In this document: positions 34,910-43,656 of the stretch, piece after piece
Numbering within the stretch: position 1 is the first letter of the stretch
Layout: the number at the start of each line of letters is the position of its first letter
Assembly: GCA_035555975.1 (NCBI GenBank)
Contig: DATMFV010000032.1
Coordinates: 38,805 to 102,804 of the forward strand
DNA length: 64,000 bases
Direction: 5' to 3'
Source of the DNA: DATMFV01 sp035555975
GTDB lineage: Bacteria; Verrucomicrobiota; Verrucomicrobiia; Chthoniobacterales; Chthoniobacteraceae
The notes under the pieces: generated by a model
Database searches by the model: none
What the model saw: only the letters and a program-made list of their open reading frames with translations
Told to the model about the DNA's origin: nothing
Translations under genes and position numbers: made by a program

Positions 34910-35956
34910 CTATTGCAGCTTACCGCGCGCCGTGATCCTCCACTGCGCCACCACCTCATCCCCCCGCACCGCATACGCCACATCATACAGGTTGGAGACG
35001 ATGCAGGCATGGTTGGGGACCACCCGCACCTTCGCGCCGAGCGCCAGCGCCGGTTTCCCGCCGCGCACCTGAAGCACCCCATGTTCCTCGGAAGCGCGGA
35101 CCAGCAACCCGCCCGGCTCCTCCAGCAAGGTCCCGAACCCGGTCTGCCCGTATTGATCGCTACTGAGCGCCTTGGTCCCGGCATCGACCGTTACCCACGC
35201 CTCCCCCGCCGTACTGACCACCGAGGCGAGGACCGTCAATGCGCAATCCTCCGGCGAAGCCACCCCCGCCGCCACCGTGATCCGGTCGTAATAGGCATAA
35301 GTCCCCGCGCGGTACTCCGTCCAGACCTCGGAAAACTTCCACATCCCGGGCGTCCCCCCACCGGAAATCCCGAAATCGGACAACCCCCGTTCCCCGGCCA
35401 GCCGCACCGCCTTTTTCATGAACGCCGTCGCCTCGTCGTTGGCCGGGTAGGTACAAAACCCGGCAAATTTCAACACCGCACGCGAAGCGATCCAGGCCGC
35501 CAGTTCCACCGCCGCCTCCGGCGAACCGATCCCGACCCGGTGCATTCCCGTATCGCACTCCACCATCACCTCCAGCGGTTTCCCCGCCTTCGCCGCCATC
35601 CGCTCCAACCCCTCCCCCACCTCGCGCGAATCCGCCGCCACCCGCAGTCGTTCCACCCGCCGGTGCAGGCCCGAAAGCCGCTCCAGCTTCGCCTCTCCCA
35701 CCACATTGTAAGGCAAAAAGAGGTCGCCAATCCCCCCATCCGCCATCGCCTCCGCCTCCCCGAGTTTCTGGCAGGTCACCCCTACGGCCCCCGATTCCAC
35801 CTGCATCCGCGCCACTTCCGGGATCTTGTGCGTCTTCACATGCGGCCGATTCCGCACCCCCCGCTCCGCGCAAAACCGCTGCCAGCGCTCCAGATTCCGC
35901 TCCAGGCGGTCAAGATCGATCAATAACGCGGGCGTCTCAAGTTCAGCAATTTTCAT
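34910..35956 (-). CDS. D-threonine-aldolase-like PLP enzyme (alanine racemase N-domain fold, DSD1 type)
   Basis: A 348-residue fold-type III PLP enzyme. It starts with the family pattern LETPALLIDLDRLERNLE, and the PLP lysine is Lys41 in RPHVKTHK. VTCQKLGEAEAMAD and GSPEAAVELAAWI continue the barrel; the C-terminal domain supplies VPNHACIVSNLYD, the metal-binding His-x-Cys motif. D-amino acid aldolase or dehydratase activity is expected. Its promoter carries the motif shared with the GntR divergent promoter. Confidence 0.9.
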   Translation of the reverse strand: MKIAELETPALLIDLDRLERNLERWQRFCAERGVRNRPHVKTHKIPEVARMQVESGAVGVTCQKLGEAEAMADGGIGDLFLPYNVVGEAKLERLSGLHRRVERLRVAADSREVGEGLERMAAKAGKPLEVMVECDTGMHRVGIGSPEAAVELAAWIASRAVLKFAGFCTYPANDEATAFMKKAVRLAGERGLSDFGISGGGTPGMWKFSEVWTEYRAGTYAYYDRITVAAGVASPEDCALTVLASVVSTAGEAWVTVDAGTKALSSDQYGQTGFGTLLEEPGGLLVRASEEHGVLQVRGGKPALALGAKVRVVPNHACIVSNLYDVAYAVRGDEVVAQWRITARGKLQ

Positions 35957-36003
35957 AACGACGGGAGGGTCAACCTGCTCAAATCGTTAACATCTCCCCA
36001 TAG

Positions 36004-36019
36004 GAATTGTCAACAATTC
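36004..36019. promoter_or_regulatory. Palindrome upstream of the D-threonine-aldolase-like gene
   Basis: GAATTGT-CA-ACAATTC has perfect 7-bp arms. On the minus strand it includes TTGTTGACA, whose TTGACA could be a -35 for the gene starting at 35956. The 9-mer matches both arms of the GntR site at 33024-33057. Confidence 0.5.
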
Positions 36020-36038
36020 ACACCGTCGTTCCCGCCGC

Positions 36039-36536
36039 CTACCGCACCGACACCACCCGGTACGCCCGCTCCTCGCGCCCGAGCTTCAGCGTCAGGCGCT
36101 CTCCTGCCTTTGCTCCCTGCAACCGGCTGCCCAAGGGGGATTGCGGGGTGATCACCAGCACCTCGTGGCCTTCGTGCACCACTTCGGTCCCGCCCGCCTT
36201 GGCGGCGATGAAGTAAAAACGGCGCTCGGGCGGGGTTGCGAGCGACTCCACCTCCACCAGCGCCGTGACATCGATCGGCTCGCCCGGGTCGAAGTCGCGC
36301 GGCGTCATTGCGGCAAAGGCTGCGCGTGCCGCCTCCGCCTCCACGGCCTGGCGCGCCTGCCCCCGGGCAAGGTACGATGCCTCCAGCGCGCGCGTGTCGT
36401 ACTTGTGCTCGGCCTTGTTCTGTTCGTGCGTCGCCTCCTCATGGGCGGCGCGGGCGCAGCGGTCGTAAAGCTCGCACTCCGCGGTGAGCCGGGCGAGGAT
36501 GGTTTGAACGAGAGCGTGTTTGTCCACAGCCCCCAT
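36039..36536 (-). CDS. GreA/GreB-type transcription elongation factor family protein
   Basis: A 165-residue protein. Start 36536 (MGAVDKHALVQTIL) is used; longer frames upstream overlap the DegT gene. Residues 1-75 are a helical coiled-coil-like arm; the C-terminal FKBP-like GreA/GreB domain ends with VLVITPQSPLGSRLQGAKAG and a short basic tail. The N-terminal hairpin lacks the conserved acidic tip of true GreA as far as can be seen, so rescue of RNA polymerase is not certain. It follows the DegT gene after 41 bases. Confidence 0.75.
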   Translation of the reverse strand: MGAVDKHALVQTILARLTAECELYDRCARAAHEEATHEQNKAEHKYDTRALEASYLARGQARQAVEAEAARAAFAAMTPRDFDPGEPIDVTALVEVESLATPPERRFYFIAAKAGGTEVVHEGHEVLVITPQSPLGSRLQGAKAGERLTLKLGREERAYRVVSVR

Positions 36537-36577
36537 GGAAGCCGATCCTTCCCGGCAACGCAACCCCGGCAACCGCG

Positions 36578-37885
36578 CTATTTCCCGGCCAGCGTCGGCG
36601 CGACGATCTCCGCGTGGAGCGCCTTGATCGTCTCGGCGATATAGCAGGCGTCTTCCTGCGTAAAGAGCACCCCGAGCGGCAGGGAGATAAACCGTTCCAC
36701 GACCCGGTCGGTGCGAGGGAAATCGCCTTCGCGATACCCCGGCGCGGGCCACGGCTCCATCCCGGCAAATGGCGACGCGCCCGGCGCATGGGCGAGGCCG
36801 AGGCGGCAATACTCCCGGGCGACGTGGCAGTAGGTGCCGGTCATCCGGGCGATGTGAATGTTCCGTGCGCTCAACGCCTCGTTAAACCGGGCCGCCAGTT
36901 CCGGCGTCTCCAGAAAGAAGTAAAGCTCGATGCCGTTGTCCCCCTCGGGGTCGGCCAGCAGGCGCATCTGCAAACCGGGAAGCTTCTCGATCTCCCGGCG
37001 GATGACCCCGGCCAGCGCCTGGCAATGCCTGCGGGTCGCCTCCAGCTTGCGGAACTGCGCCAGCGCCACTGCGGCCGTCAACTCGTTCATGCGGAACTGG
37101 CTGCCGCAGAAGTTCGGCTCCTGCGGGGTGATCCACTGGAGATGGTAGGGGCGGACGCTGCCGATGTCATGAAACCGGACGGCGCGCTCGTACAGCTTCG
37201 GGTCGCTGGTGACCACCATCCCCCCCTCGCCGCTGGTGATCATCTTCTGGTACTGAAAGCTGAAAATGCCGATCGCCCCTAGCGAGCCGACCCGCCGGCC
37301 CTTGTAGGTCGCGCCAGTCGATTCGGCGCAATCCTCCAGCACGGGAATCCCGAGTGCCGCCGCTTCCTCCAGAATCGGGTCCATATCGACCGCCGCCCCC
37401 TGGTAATGGATCACCATGACCGCTCGGGTGCGGGGGGTCGCCAGCCGCGTCACTTCGCCGGGAGCCAGGCCGAGCGATTCGTCGATCTCCGCCAGCACCG
37501 GGCGCGCGCCGAGGCGCACAATGGCGGTAAAACATGAAATCCAGCTCCAGACCGGTACGATCACCTCATCGCCCGGGCCGACCCCGAGCGCCCCCAGCGC
37601 CACTTCCAGTGCCGCCGTGCCGCTCGTCACCGCCAGGGCGTGGCGCGTGCCGATCAATTCACAGAACTCCTTCTCCAGGGTTCCGGCCATCTTTCCCTGT
37701 TCTTCCACCGGCAGGGAATAATGGTAGCGAAAAAGCTCGCGCGAACGGAGCACCTCCAGCGCCAGCGCCTCCTCTTCCTTGCCGATCAGTACCGCCCCGA
37801 GGCCGAGGCGCGGCAGGGGACGCAGAGGTGGCAGGGTCGGTTGAGTGCCGGAAGAAGGATGAGACGGGGTATCAGTTTGAGTCAT
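36578..37885 (-). CDS. DegT/DnrJ/EryC1/StrS family aminotransferase
   Basis: A 435-residue PLP-dependent sugar aminotransferase. The ATG at 37885 is used; a TTG six bases earlier is possible. The key features are SGTAALEVALGALGVGPGDEV (PLP phosphate site), VLEDCAESTGATYKGRRVG, and the PLP lysine Lys214 in SFQYQKMITSGEGG. It transfers an amino group to a keto-sugar, or is one of the dehydratase-like members. It lies 65 bp downstream of the GntR-LacI regulator gene on the same strand, so it may be part of that operon. Confidence 0.92.
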   Translation of the reverse strand: MTQTDTPSHPSSGTQPTLPPLRPLPRLGLGAVLIGKEEEALALEVLRSRELFRYHYSLPVEEQGKMAGTLEKEFCELIGTRHALAVTSGTAALEVALGALGVGPGDEVIVPVWSWISCFTAIVRLGARPVLAEIDESLGLAPGEVTRLATPRTRAVMVIHYQGAAVDMDPILEEAAALGIPVLEDCAESTGATYKGRRVGSLGAIGIFSFQYQKMITSGEGGMVVTSDPKLYERAVRFHDIGSVRPYHLQWITPQEPNFCGSQFRMNELTAAVALAQFRKLEATRRHCQALAGVIRREIEKLPGLQMRLLADPEGDNGIELYFFLETPELAARFNEALSARNIHIARMTGTYCHVAREYCRLGLAHAPGASPFAGMEPWPAPGYREGDFPRTDRVVERFISLPLGVLFTQEDACYIAETIKALHAEIVAPTLAGK

Positions 37886-37950
37886 GATCAATAGCTAGGT
37901 TAAGGGTCAAAGGAAAAGCTCTCTGCAAAAATTTGATACGTGGAAAAGCA

Positions 37951-39117
37951 TTAGGCAAGCGCCTCCCAGGCCCGGTGCTCCACCTCGCGGGTCGTCCCTG
38001 CGGCATCGAAGCCGAAGGGGAGGTAGCGGCCCGGCAACGGCGCGCCTCCGGACTGAATGCGGGCGGCTACCATTTTCAAGACCGCGTCGGCGATCTCAAA
38101 ATACGGGTTGCGGTTGGTGCTCAGGTCAAACTCTGCGGCGAGGCTGATCCCGGTCCCCCCCACGAGGCTCACCTCCTCCGGCACGCGCAGCCCGTGCTCC
38201 CGCAGCGCTTCGAGCGCTCCGAATGCCAGCAGGTCGCCGAAGGCAAAAACCGCGTCCGGCACGTAGCCCGAGGCGAGGAGCGCCGCCATCTTCCGGTACC
38301 CCTCCTTTTTCGTGGCATTTTCCGGATACTCCACCCGGAGCGCGGCGGACGTTCCGCTTAAAGCCGTAAAGAAACCGTTGAGCCGAAGCGTCGCCGAAGC
38401 GGAATGCTCCAGCGGCCAGGGAGTAAGGAAAAGCACCCGCCGCCGCCCCGTCTCCACCCAGGCCTTTCCGAGCCGCCAGCCAAAGCCGTAATAATCGGCC
38501 GAAACAAAGTTTTCCGTGGCGATCGGCGTCGGCGGATTGATCGAAACCACCGGTTTTCCCGCAGCTTCATACGTCTTCACCACGCTTGCGATCCCGACAT
38601 CACGCGCGCTTGGAAACAGGATCATCCCGTCGACTTCGTCCATCTCCGCGAGAAGATCGCTCCCCACCGAACGCTCCTCCTGTTCGGAGCCGGGGAGCGG
38701 ACGGATCGAAAAGCGTTGTTCGCTGCGACCGGCCATTTTCATCATGGCGGCCACAAAACTATCGGGCCAGGCAAACTCCGGCGCGCGACCGGGGCGAAAA
38801 GGGATCGAAAGCGCCAGCGAAATCCCCCGGCCGCCGTACGACGGCGGTTGATGATCCGCGGCGAGGAACGTCCCCCGGCCAACCGCTGAAACCACTTTTC
38901 CCTCCTCCTGAAGCTGTCGGTAAACGGCATGGACCATCGCGGCGCTCACCCCGAGCTGCCGGGCCACGGCGCGAACGGGCGGGAGCTTGTTGCCCGGTGG
39001 CAGCTTTCCGCTCAGGAACTCGGCGTCGACATGGCGCATCACCCGCTCGAGAGCGAGCCTGCCATCGTCGACCCGGGCCGCGGACGTTCCGGGCGATGTT
39101 TCAGGAGCGGTCATCAT
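37951..39117 (-). CDS. GntR-HTH / LacI-type sensor regulator
   Basis: A 388-residue regulator. The GntR-type winged HTH (about 18-85) reads NKLPPVRAVARQLGVSAAMVHAVYRQLQEEGKV. It is fused to a periplasmic-binding-protein-like sensor (about 95-380) of the LacI/PurR type, with segments DGMILFPSARD, VVSINPPTPI, FAFGDLLAFGALEAL and VSLVGGTGISL. Chimeric architectures of this sort (AraR-like) respond to sugars. It is divergent from the M42 peptidase, with palindromes between them. Likely autoregulated. Confidence 0.88.
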   Translation of the reverse strand: MMTAPETSPGTSAARVDDGRLALERVMRHVDAEFLSGKLPPGNKLPPVRAVARQLGVSAAMVHAVYRQLQEEGKVVSAVGRGTFLAADHQPPSYGGRGISLALSIPFRPGRAPEFAWPDSFVAAMMKMAGRSEQRFSIRPLPGSEQEERSVGSDLLAEMDEVDGMILFPSARDVGIASVVKTYEAAGKPVVSINPPTPIATENFVSADYYGFGWRLGKAWVETGRRRVLFLTPWPLEHSASATLRLNGFFTALSGTSAALRVEYPENATKKEGYRKMAALLASGYVPDAVFAFGDLLAFGALEALREHGLRVPEEVSLVGGTGISLAAEFDLSTNRNPYFEIADAVLKMVAARIQSGGAPLPGRYLPFGFDAAGTTREVEHRAWEALA

Positions 39118-39149
39118 GATGGATCAATCCGTCAAAATCGTGAAGAAAC

Positions 39150-39178
39150 GAAACACTTAAAACAAAATGTTTCAAACA
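39150..39178. promoter_or_regulatory. Palindromes in the GntR-LacI / M42 divergent promoter
   Basis: GAAACACTT (39150-39158) pairs with AAATGTTTC (39165-39173) with one mismatch. The second arm is also part of a perfect 11-bp palindrome TGTTTCAAACA (39168-39178). They lie 33 bases upstream of the regulator start codon, a position that fits autoregulation. Confidence 0.45.
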
Positions 39179-39394
39179 TCTTCGGGATTCGGATGAAAAA
39201 TGCAATCGAAAAAAGATAAAATCGTGTTTCCATTCCTGAAAACACTCCAAACATTATCCCAAACAAGTCCCACCAACCGGTCGCCTCCCCTCCGAATCGC
39301 CCGAAATCGGCTTGACCCTGTTCTCTTCTCCCCTCCTTACTCTCTTCACCGGCTTTCGCGACTGTGTCCGGAAACTTTCTTCTTCCACCTTTTT

Positions 39395-40486
39395 ATGCCT
39401 GCATCCCTGCCTTCCTTCTCCGCCGCCGCCGACCATCCGGCCGTTTCCCTGCTTGCCAGGCTGCTGGAAATTCCGTCGCCTCCGGGCCGCGAACAGGCGA
39501 CCGCCGCCTTCCTGCAGGAGCAGATCCGGGCGCTCGGGTTCGAACCCGGGACCGACGGAACCGGCAACGTCATCGTCCCGGTCGTCCCGACGACGCAACC
39601 GGGCGACGGCCTCACCGTGCTGGCCGCCCACATGGACGAAATCGCCTTGGTGGTCTCGCGGATCGAGCCGGACGGGCGGCTGCGCGTGGTCCGCTCCGGC
39701 GGGCTTTTTCCCTTTAAACTCGGCGAGCGGATGGTTGAAATCCTCGGCGACGAAGGGAGCATCCAGGGGGTGGTCTCCTCAGGCACGGGCCATGTCTCCA
39801 AGGAGGCATCACCGCAAAGCGATCGCGCCGTGTCGTGGCACTCGTATTGGATCACCACCGGGTTGAGCAAAGAGGAGCTTGCCGAAAAAGGGATTCACCC
39901 CGGAGCCGCCGTCGTCCCGATCCGCGACGGTCGCGGGCCGTACCTGATCGGCTCGCCCTCCGATCCGCTCCTCGCCGCGTGGACCTTTGACGACCGGATG
40001 GGGGTCGTCACCCTGTTGCGGCTTCTCGAAGCGATCTCCCGGAACGAGATCGTCCCGACCCGCCCGCTCACCATCGCCTTCACCGTCCATGAAGAAGGGG
40101 GAGCCCACGGCGCGAAGTACCTCAACCACGCGCTGCGCCCTTCGGTCTTCGTCGCCGTCGATGGCTGCCCCCTCGCCCCGGAGGCCGACCTGACGCTCAA
40201 GGGCGGCCCGGTTATCTGGGCGAAGGACCTCAAGGCCAACTACAGCTTCCCGCTCATCCGCCGCTTCCAGGCCGCTGCCGACCGGGCGGGCCTGCCGCTG
40301 CAACGGGCCGTGCTGGAACACGCCTGGTCGGACGCCAGCGCCTCGTACGATGTCGGCGCGGTGCCGCAGATGATGGTGGCCGGGTATGTCCGCGAAAACA
40401 GCCACGGCTTCGAAGTCGCCCGGCTCCACGCCTTCGACGAACTGCTCGATCTTTTGAAGTCGTTTCTAAACGAACCGGCGGAGTGA
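39395..40486 (+). CDS. M42 family metallopeptidase (aminopeptidase)
   Basis: A 363-residue protein; the start at 39395 (MPASLPSFSAA) drops a poorly coding extension. Co-catalytic metal ligands are visible: His79 and Asp81 (AAHMDEIAL), the bridging Asp in FDDRMG, Glu pair in HEEGG, Asp in VAVDGCPLAP, and His near the C-terminus in ENSHGFEVARL. Members are cytosolic aminopeptidases or deblocking enzymes. The gene is divergent from the regulator at 37951-39117 and converges on the operon ending at 40499. Confidence 0.9.
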   Translation: MPASLPSFSAAADHPAVSLLARLLEIPSPPGREQATAAFLQEQIRALGFEPGTDGTGNVIVPVVPTTQPGDGLTVLAAHMDEIALVVSRIEPDGRLRVVRSGGLFPFKLGERMVEILGDEGSIQGVVSSGTGHVSKEASPQSDRAVSWHSYWITTGLSKEELAEKGIHPGAAVVPIRDGRGPYLIGSPSDPLLAAWTFDDRMGVVTLLRLLEAISRNEIVPTRPLTIAFTVHEEGGAHGAKYLNHALRPSVFVAVDGCPLAPEADLTLKGGPVIWAKDLKANYSFPLIRRFQAAADRAGLPLQRAVLEHAWSDASASYDVGAVPQMMVAGYVRENSHGFEVARLHAFDELLDLLKSFLNEPAE

Positions 40487-40510
40487 TTTCAGGCCAGCTT
40501 ACGCCTGAAA
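40487..40510. terminator. Hairpin between convergent genes
   Basis: A perfect 8-bp stem TTTCAGGC/GCCTGAAA (40487-40494, 40503-40510) with an 8-base loop begins immediately after the M42 stop and runs into the last codons of the opposing gene. There is no T-run on either side, so it is a hairpin with possible bidirectional termination only. Confidence 0.4.
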
Positions 40511-41761
40511 CCGTTGCAGGGCGAGCGCGGCGGCCTGAATGAAAAAGATGCTTCCGAGATCGCGCAGGTGGTAAGGTGAATCATCGCTACCATCGGGCGG
40601 GAGGATCTTCTCCAGGATGGCTCCCTTGAGGTTCGGGTCCTTCGCCTTCACAAACTGTGCATCCATGCAAAAGGTGAGCGCGCGGATGGCCAGCGGCAGG
40701 TAGCGATGCTCTCCGGCCTCCATGGAAGCGCGGAGAAAGACAATGGCGGCACAAGCGCTTCCGCTCGTGGCATGGTGAAAGCTGTCTGTGTTGAAATCGA
40801 TACTCGTGTTGCGGAAAAAACCGCCGTCCCGGCGCAGCGCCCTGGCGTACCAGTCGGCGCTTCGGAGCGCTCCCTCCCGGTAGCGGGAAGTGCCGAAAGC
40901 CGACCAGCCATCGAAAAGCGAGCCTCCCCACCAATAGGCATGGCGGGGGTGAATATGATCCTCCTCCGCATGGCAGGGACCGTGCGCAATCCAGTTCCCC
41001 GCAGGGTGCTCACTGCGAAGCAGTTCCTCCGCGGTTTCATGGTAGATACGTGAAAACAACGCTTCACCCGTGCGCTGGCAGCCTTTGAGGAAAACGGCAT
41101 CGTCAAGCAGGGGGCGGGGCTGTTCCCGGCGATTGGTGGGACGGTATTCGGATAAGGCGATAAAGCGCCGCTGGCCGGGGTCGTAAAAATCGTGAAACAA
41201 TCCCTGCCCGTCAAGGTAGGCATGGCGCGCCACCCAGTAAAGCGCCTCAATGGCCGCCTCTTCATAACACGCCTGACCCGTGGCATCGGCAAGATGAAAG
41301 AGGCCGTCCACCCCTTCGAGAATGGCGCTGGTGTTGACCGCGTGGGGGATATCCTCAAACGCCAGCGGAAGGCCAAAGTCGGGATGCCCCGGCTCGGCGA
41401 TCCGGCAACGCAACAGAAAATCCCCCCCGAGCCGGGCGGCCTGCATCCATTCCCCCCTCCGGTCTTGAGCCTCCAGCATCAGGAGCGCCTTGACCGCCTG
41501 CCCGGTGTGCCAATACGGGCAAAAAAAGGACCAGCCACGGGTCGCCGCCCGGTATTCTCCCCGGATGGCTCCCTTCCAATCGTCATAGGCAAACCCGGCG
41601 TGCCGTTCGGTGGTCAGCGACGGTTCCCGTACCTGGGCGGTTTCCACCAGCCATCGGGCAGCCATCCGCGCCGATTGTGCAAGGCGTTGCGTAAAGCCGG
41701 AGGGAAGCTCACGATAGGAAAAGGGAGGATGGGCAGTTTCGCCAGACAAGGTCATCTTCAT
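40499..41761 (-). CDS. Alpha/alpha-toroid protein (glycoside-hydrolase-like)
   Basis: A 420-residue helical protein. The start 41761 overlaps the upstream hydrolase stop by four bases. Repeated helix pairs with aromatic and His-rich loops (GWSFFCPYWHTGQAVKALL, FGLPLAFEDIPHAVNTSAIL, DFYDPGQRRFIALSEY, HPRHAYWWGGSLFDGWSAFG) suggest an (alpha/alpha)6 barrel as in GH88/GH105/GH127-like enzymes or epimerases. No catalytic pair is certain. It is the last gene of the PEP-CTERM operon. Confidence 0.65.
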   Translation of the reverse strand: MKMTLSGETAHPPFSYRELPSGFTQRLAQSARMAARWLVETAQVREPSLTTERHAGFAYDDWKGAIRGEYRAATRGWSFFCPYWHTGQAVKALLMLEAQDRRGEWMQAARLGGDFLLRCRIAEPGHPDFGLPLAFEDIPHAVNTSAILEGVDGLFHLADATGQACYEEAAIEALYWVARHAYLDGQGLFHDFYDPGQRRFIALSEYRPTNRREQPRPLLDDAVFLKGCQRTGEALFSRIYHETAEELLRSEHPAGNWIAHGPCHAEEDHIHPRHAYWWGGSLFDGWSAFGTSRYREGALRSADWYARALRRDGGFFRNTSIDFNTDSFHHATSGSACAAIVFLRASMEAGEHRYLPLAIRALTFCMDAQFVKAKDPNLKGAILEKILPPDGSDDSPYHLRDLGSIFFIQAAALALQRFQA

Positions 41762-43656
41762 TTCAAAAAGGAGAGGTATTGCCGCAGCGGTTCTGCGGCC
41801 TGCGGGGAAAGGTAGGACGGATGGAGAAAAAGGCTGCGGGGTGCGACCGCGTACAGGAGATCGACCCAATGCAGCCTTCCGGCAGCGTCGGGGACGATGT
41901 TTTCCGCACGCCCGATCCCCGCGCCTGCACGTTCAACCGCCTGTCGGCAAAAAATGAAAAGAGCGTCGAACCCCGGCTCGCCAAAGAACACCAGTTCGCC
42001 AAGCCGGGGCACCCAGCTTTCCAGCCGCCAGCGGCTCACCTGCGGGCACTCCCGGCGCAGGATGGCGCAGGCCCGCTGCACCAGATGGAGATTAAAGAAT
42101 AGCGACGGCAGCCCGAGCGAAGTCTCGTGGTCGTTGAAGGCCACCAGATCGACCGTAGCGCAGCACATCCCGGCGGATGCGAGCGGCTCCGCAGTCCCGC
42201 GCGTCAGGACCAACACCCCTTCCCCACCCTCCCGGGCGGAAGGGCTCACCCGGAGTTTCGCCTCTGCAAAACCGAGAGGGTAGCCAACGCCCCCGTTTTT
42301 CTCCGTCACCGGGGCAGGCAATGGCTCATCCCTCCACGCCGGTTTGGGAGCCAGCGAATCCAGCGTCTTGCGTACCCGCTCCGCCGCAGCCTCGGGCGCG
42401 GTCGACCACCCCGAAGGCAACGGCGCCAGCGGATGAAGAGGAGGAATCCCCTTCAACTCCAGATAACCCGAAAGAGTAAAGGCGCGACGCTCCAGCGAAA
42501 CAAGCCGGAGCGTCGCCTCGTCGAGAACACGCAACTTCTCCGGCGGCTCGAATTCAAGCGGCCATGCGGGGATGCGGGTCCCCTGATGATGGCGCTCGTG
42601 ACGATACATCGGCTCCACGGAATACCCCGCCGCGCGGCAAACTTCGCCGAGCGTGGTCGTCGGCGCGGTTTGAAGAGCCGCCAGACACGGCAGGCGCAGA
42701 TGCCGCGCCATCCAGACCAGCCCTGAAAGCGTCAGGTGATAAGGGCGATGCCCGCCACCCGCTTCCAGTTGACAGGCAAAGCGTTCGGGAGCACCCAACT
42801 GCCGCCACCATCGGGAAAGACGCTCCCCCATCGCTTCCAGTCCGTAAGGGGGCGTCACTTCATCCTCCCGGCCCGAACCGACCAGCAGCGCACACTCCGG
42901 CGCTGCCAACGCCATCAGCTCCAGTTGCCCGGCCTCGCGGATCGCGCCCGGCAAGCGGTAACAACAACCGATCGTGCCATCCAGACACCGGTCGTCCGCA
43001 GCCCACGACGAAAGCACTGCCGCCCGCAACCGGGGCTCCACGGCCACCAGCCATTGCACCAGCGTCCCTCCCATCGACGAACCCGCACACCCGAGGCGGG
43101 TAGCATCCACCTCGGGCCGTTGCGCCAGGTAATCGAAAGCCACGAGCAGGTCGGCCACTACCTTGCCCAGAAACGGACGCCCGGCCTCGTTCATGCGATC
43201 GACCACATATCCATGCCGATGCCCCCGCAAACCGAGCCCGTACGGTTCATGGCGCTCCTCTTCCCCGAGCGGGTCGGTCACTATTACCGCACACCCCATC
43301 TGCGCATAGAGCTGCGCGGCAAGCTGGTTGTAGCCATGAGCTTTGCTACCCCCATGCCCGCATGCCAGAAGGATGCCCGGCCCCACCTGCGGCTTCACCG
43401 GAAGGTAGAGAAGCGCGGTCTGCCACGAACCGGGTTCGCACTCAATGAGAAGCTTCTCCCGGCGAAAGTCAGCCAACCGGGTCTCGTCCACGACGATGCC
43501 GCGCGGCAAAGAAACGCGCGGCCCCACCCTCAACACCTGCCGCAACAGGCGCTCGCGAAGCTGATGGCGGAACGGCTCCACCTCCTGCGCGTCGGGCAGT
43601 GAGGCGGCGGGATGGCGCTTCAACTCGCCGTGAAGAAATTCAGCGTAGGCGTTCAT
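41758..43656 (-). CDS. Large alpha/beta hydrolase with extra C-terminal domain
   Basis: A 632-residue protein with the same plan as the one at 9850-11694. The catalytic domain has GILLACGHGGSKAHGYNQLA (oxyanion region, about 94-113), Ser194 in GCAGSSMGGT and a late GGGHRPYH with the probable catalytic His. No signal peptide is visible. Residues about 330-632 form a second domain ending in LHWVDLLYAVAPRSLFLHPS. It overlaps both neighbours by four bases (ATGA on each side). Esterase action on an acylated glycan or oligosaccharide is inferred. Confidence 0.75.
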   Translation of the reverse strand: MNAYAEFLHGELKRHPAASLPDAQEVEPFRHQLRERLLRQVLRVGPRVSLPRGIVVDETRLADFRREKLLIECEPGSWQTALLYLPVKPQVGPGILLACGHGGSKAHGYNQLAAQLYAQMGCAVIVTDPLGEEERHEPYGLGLRGHRHGYVVDRMNEAGRPFLGKVVADLLVAFDYLAQRPEVDATRLGCAGSSMGGTLVQWLVAVEPRLRAAVLSSWAADDRCLDGTIGCCYRLPGAIREAGQLELMALAAPECALLVGSGREDEVTPPYGLEAMGERLSRWWRQLGAPERFACQLEAGGGHRPYHLTLSGLVWMARHLRLPCLAALQTAPTTTLGEVCRAAGYSVEPMYRHERHHQGTRIPAWPLEFEPPEKLRVLDEATLRLVSLERRAFTLSGYLELKGIPPLHPLAPLPSGWSTAPEAAAERVRKTLDSLAPKPAWRDEPLPAPVTEKNGGVGYPLGFAEAKLRVSPSAREGGEGVLVLTRGTAEPLASAGMCCATVDLVAFNDHETSLGLPSLFFNLHLVQRACAILRRECPQVSRWRLESWVPRLGELVFFGEPGFDALFIFCRQAVERAGAGIGRAENIVPDAAGRLHWVDLLYAVAPRSLFLHPSYLSPQAAEPLRQYLSFLK

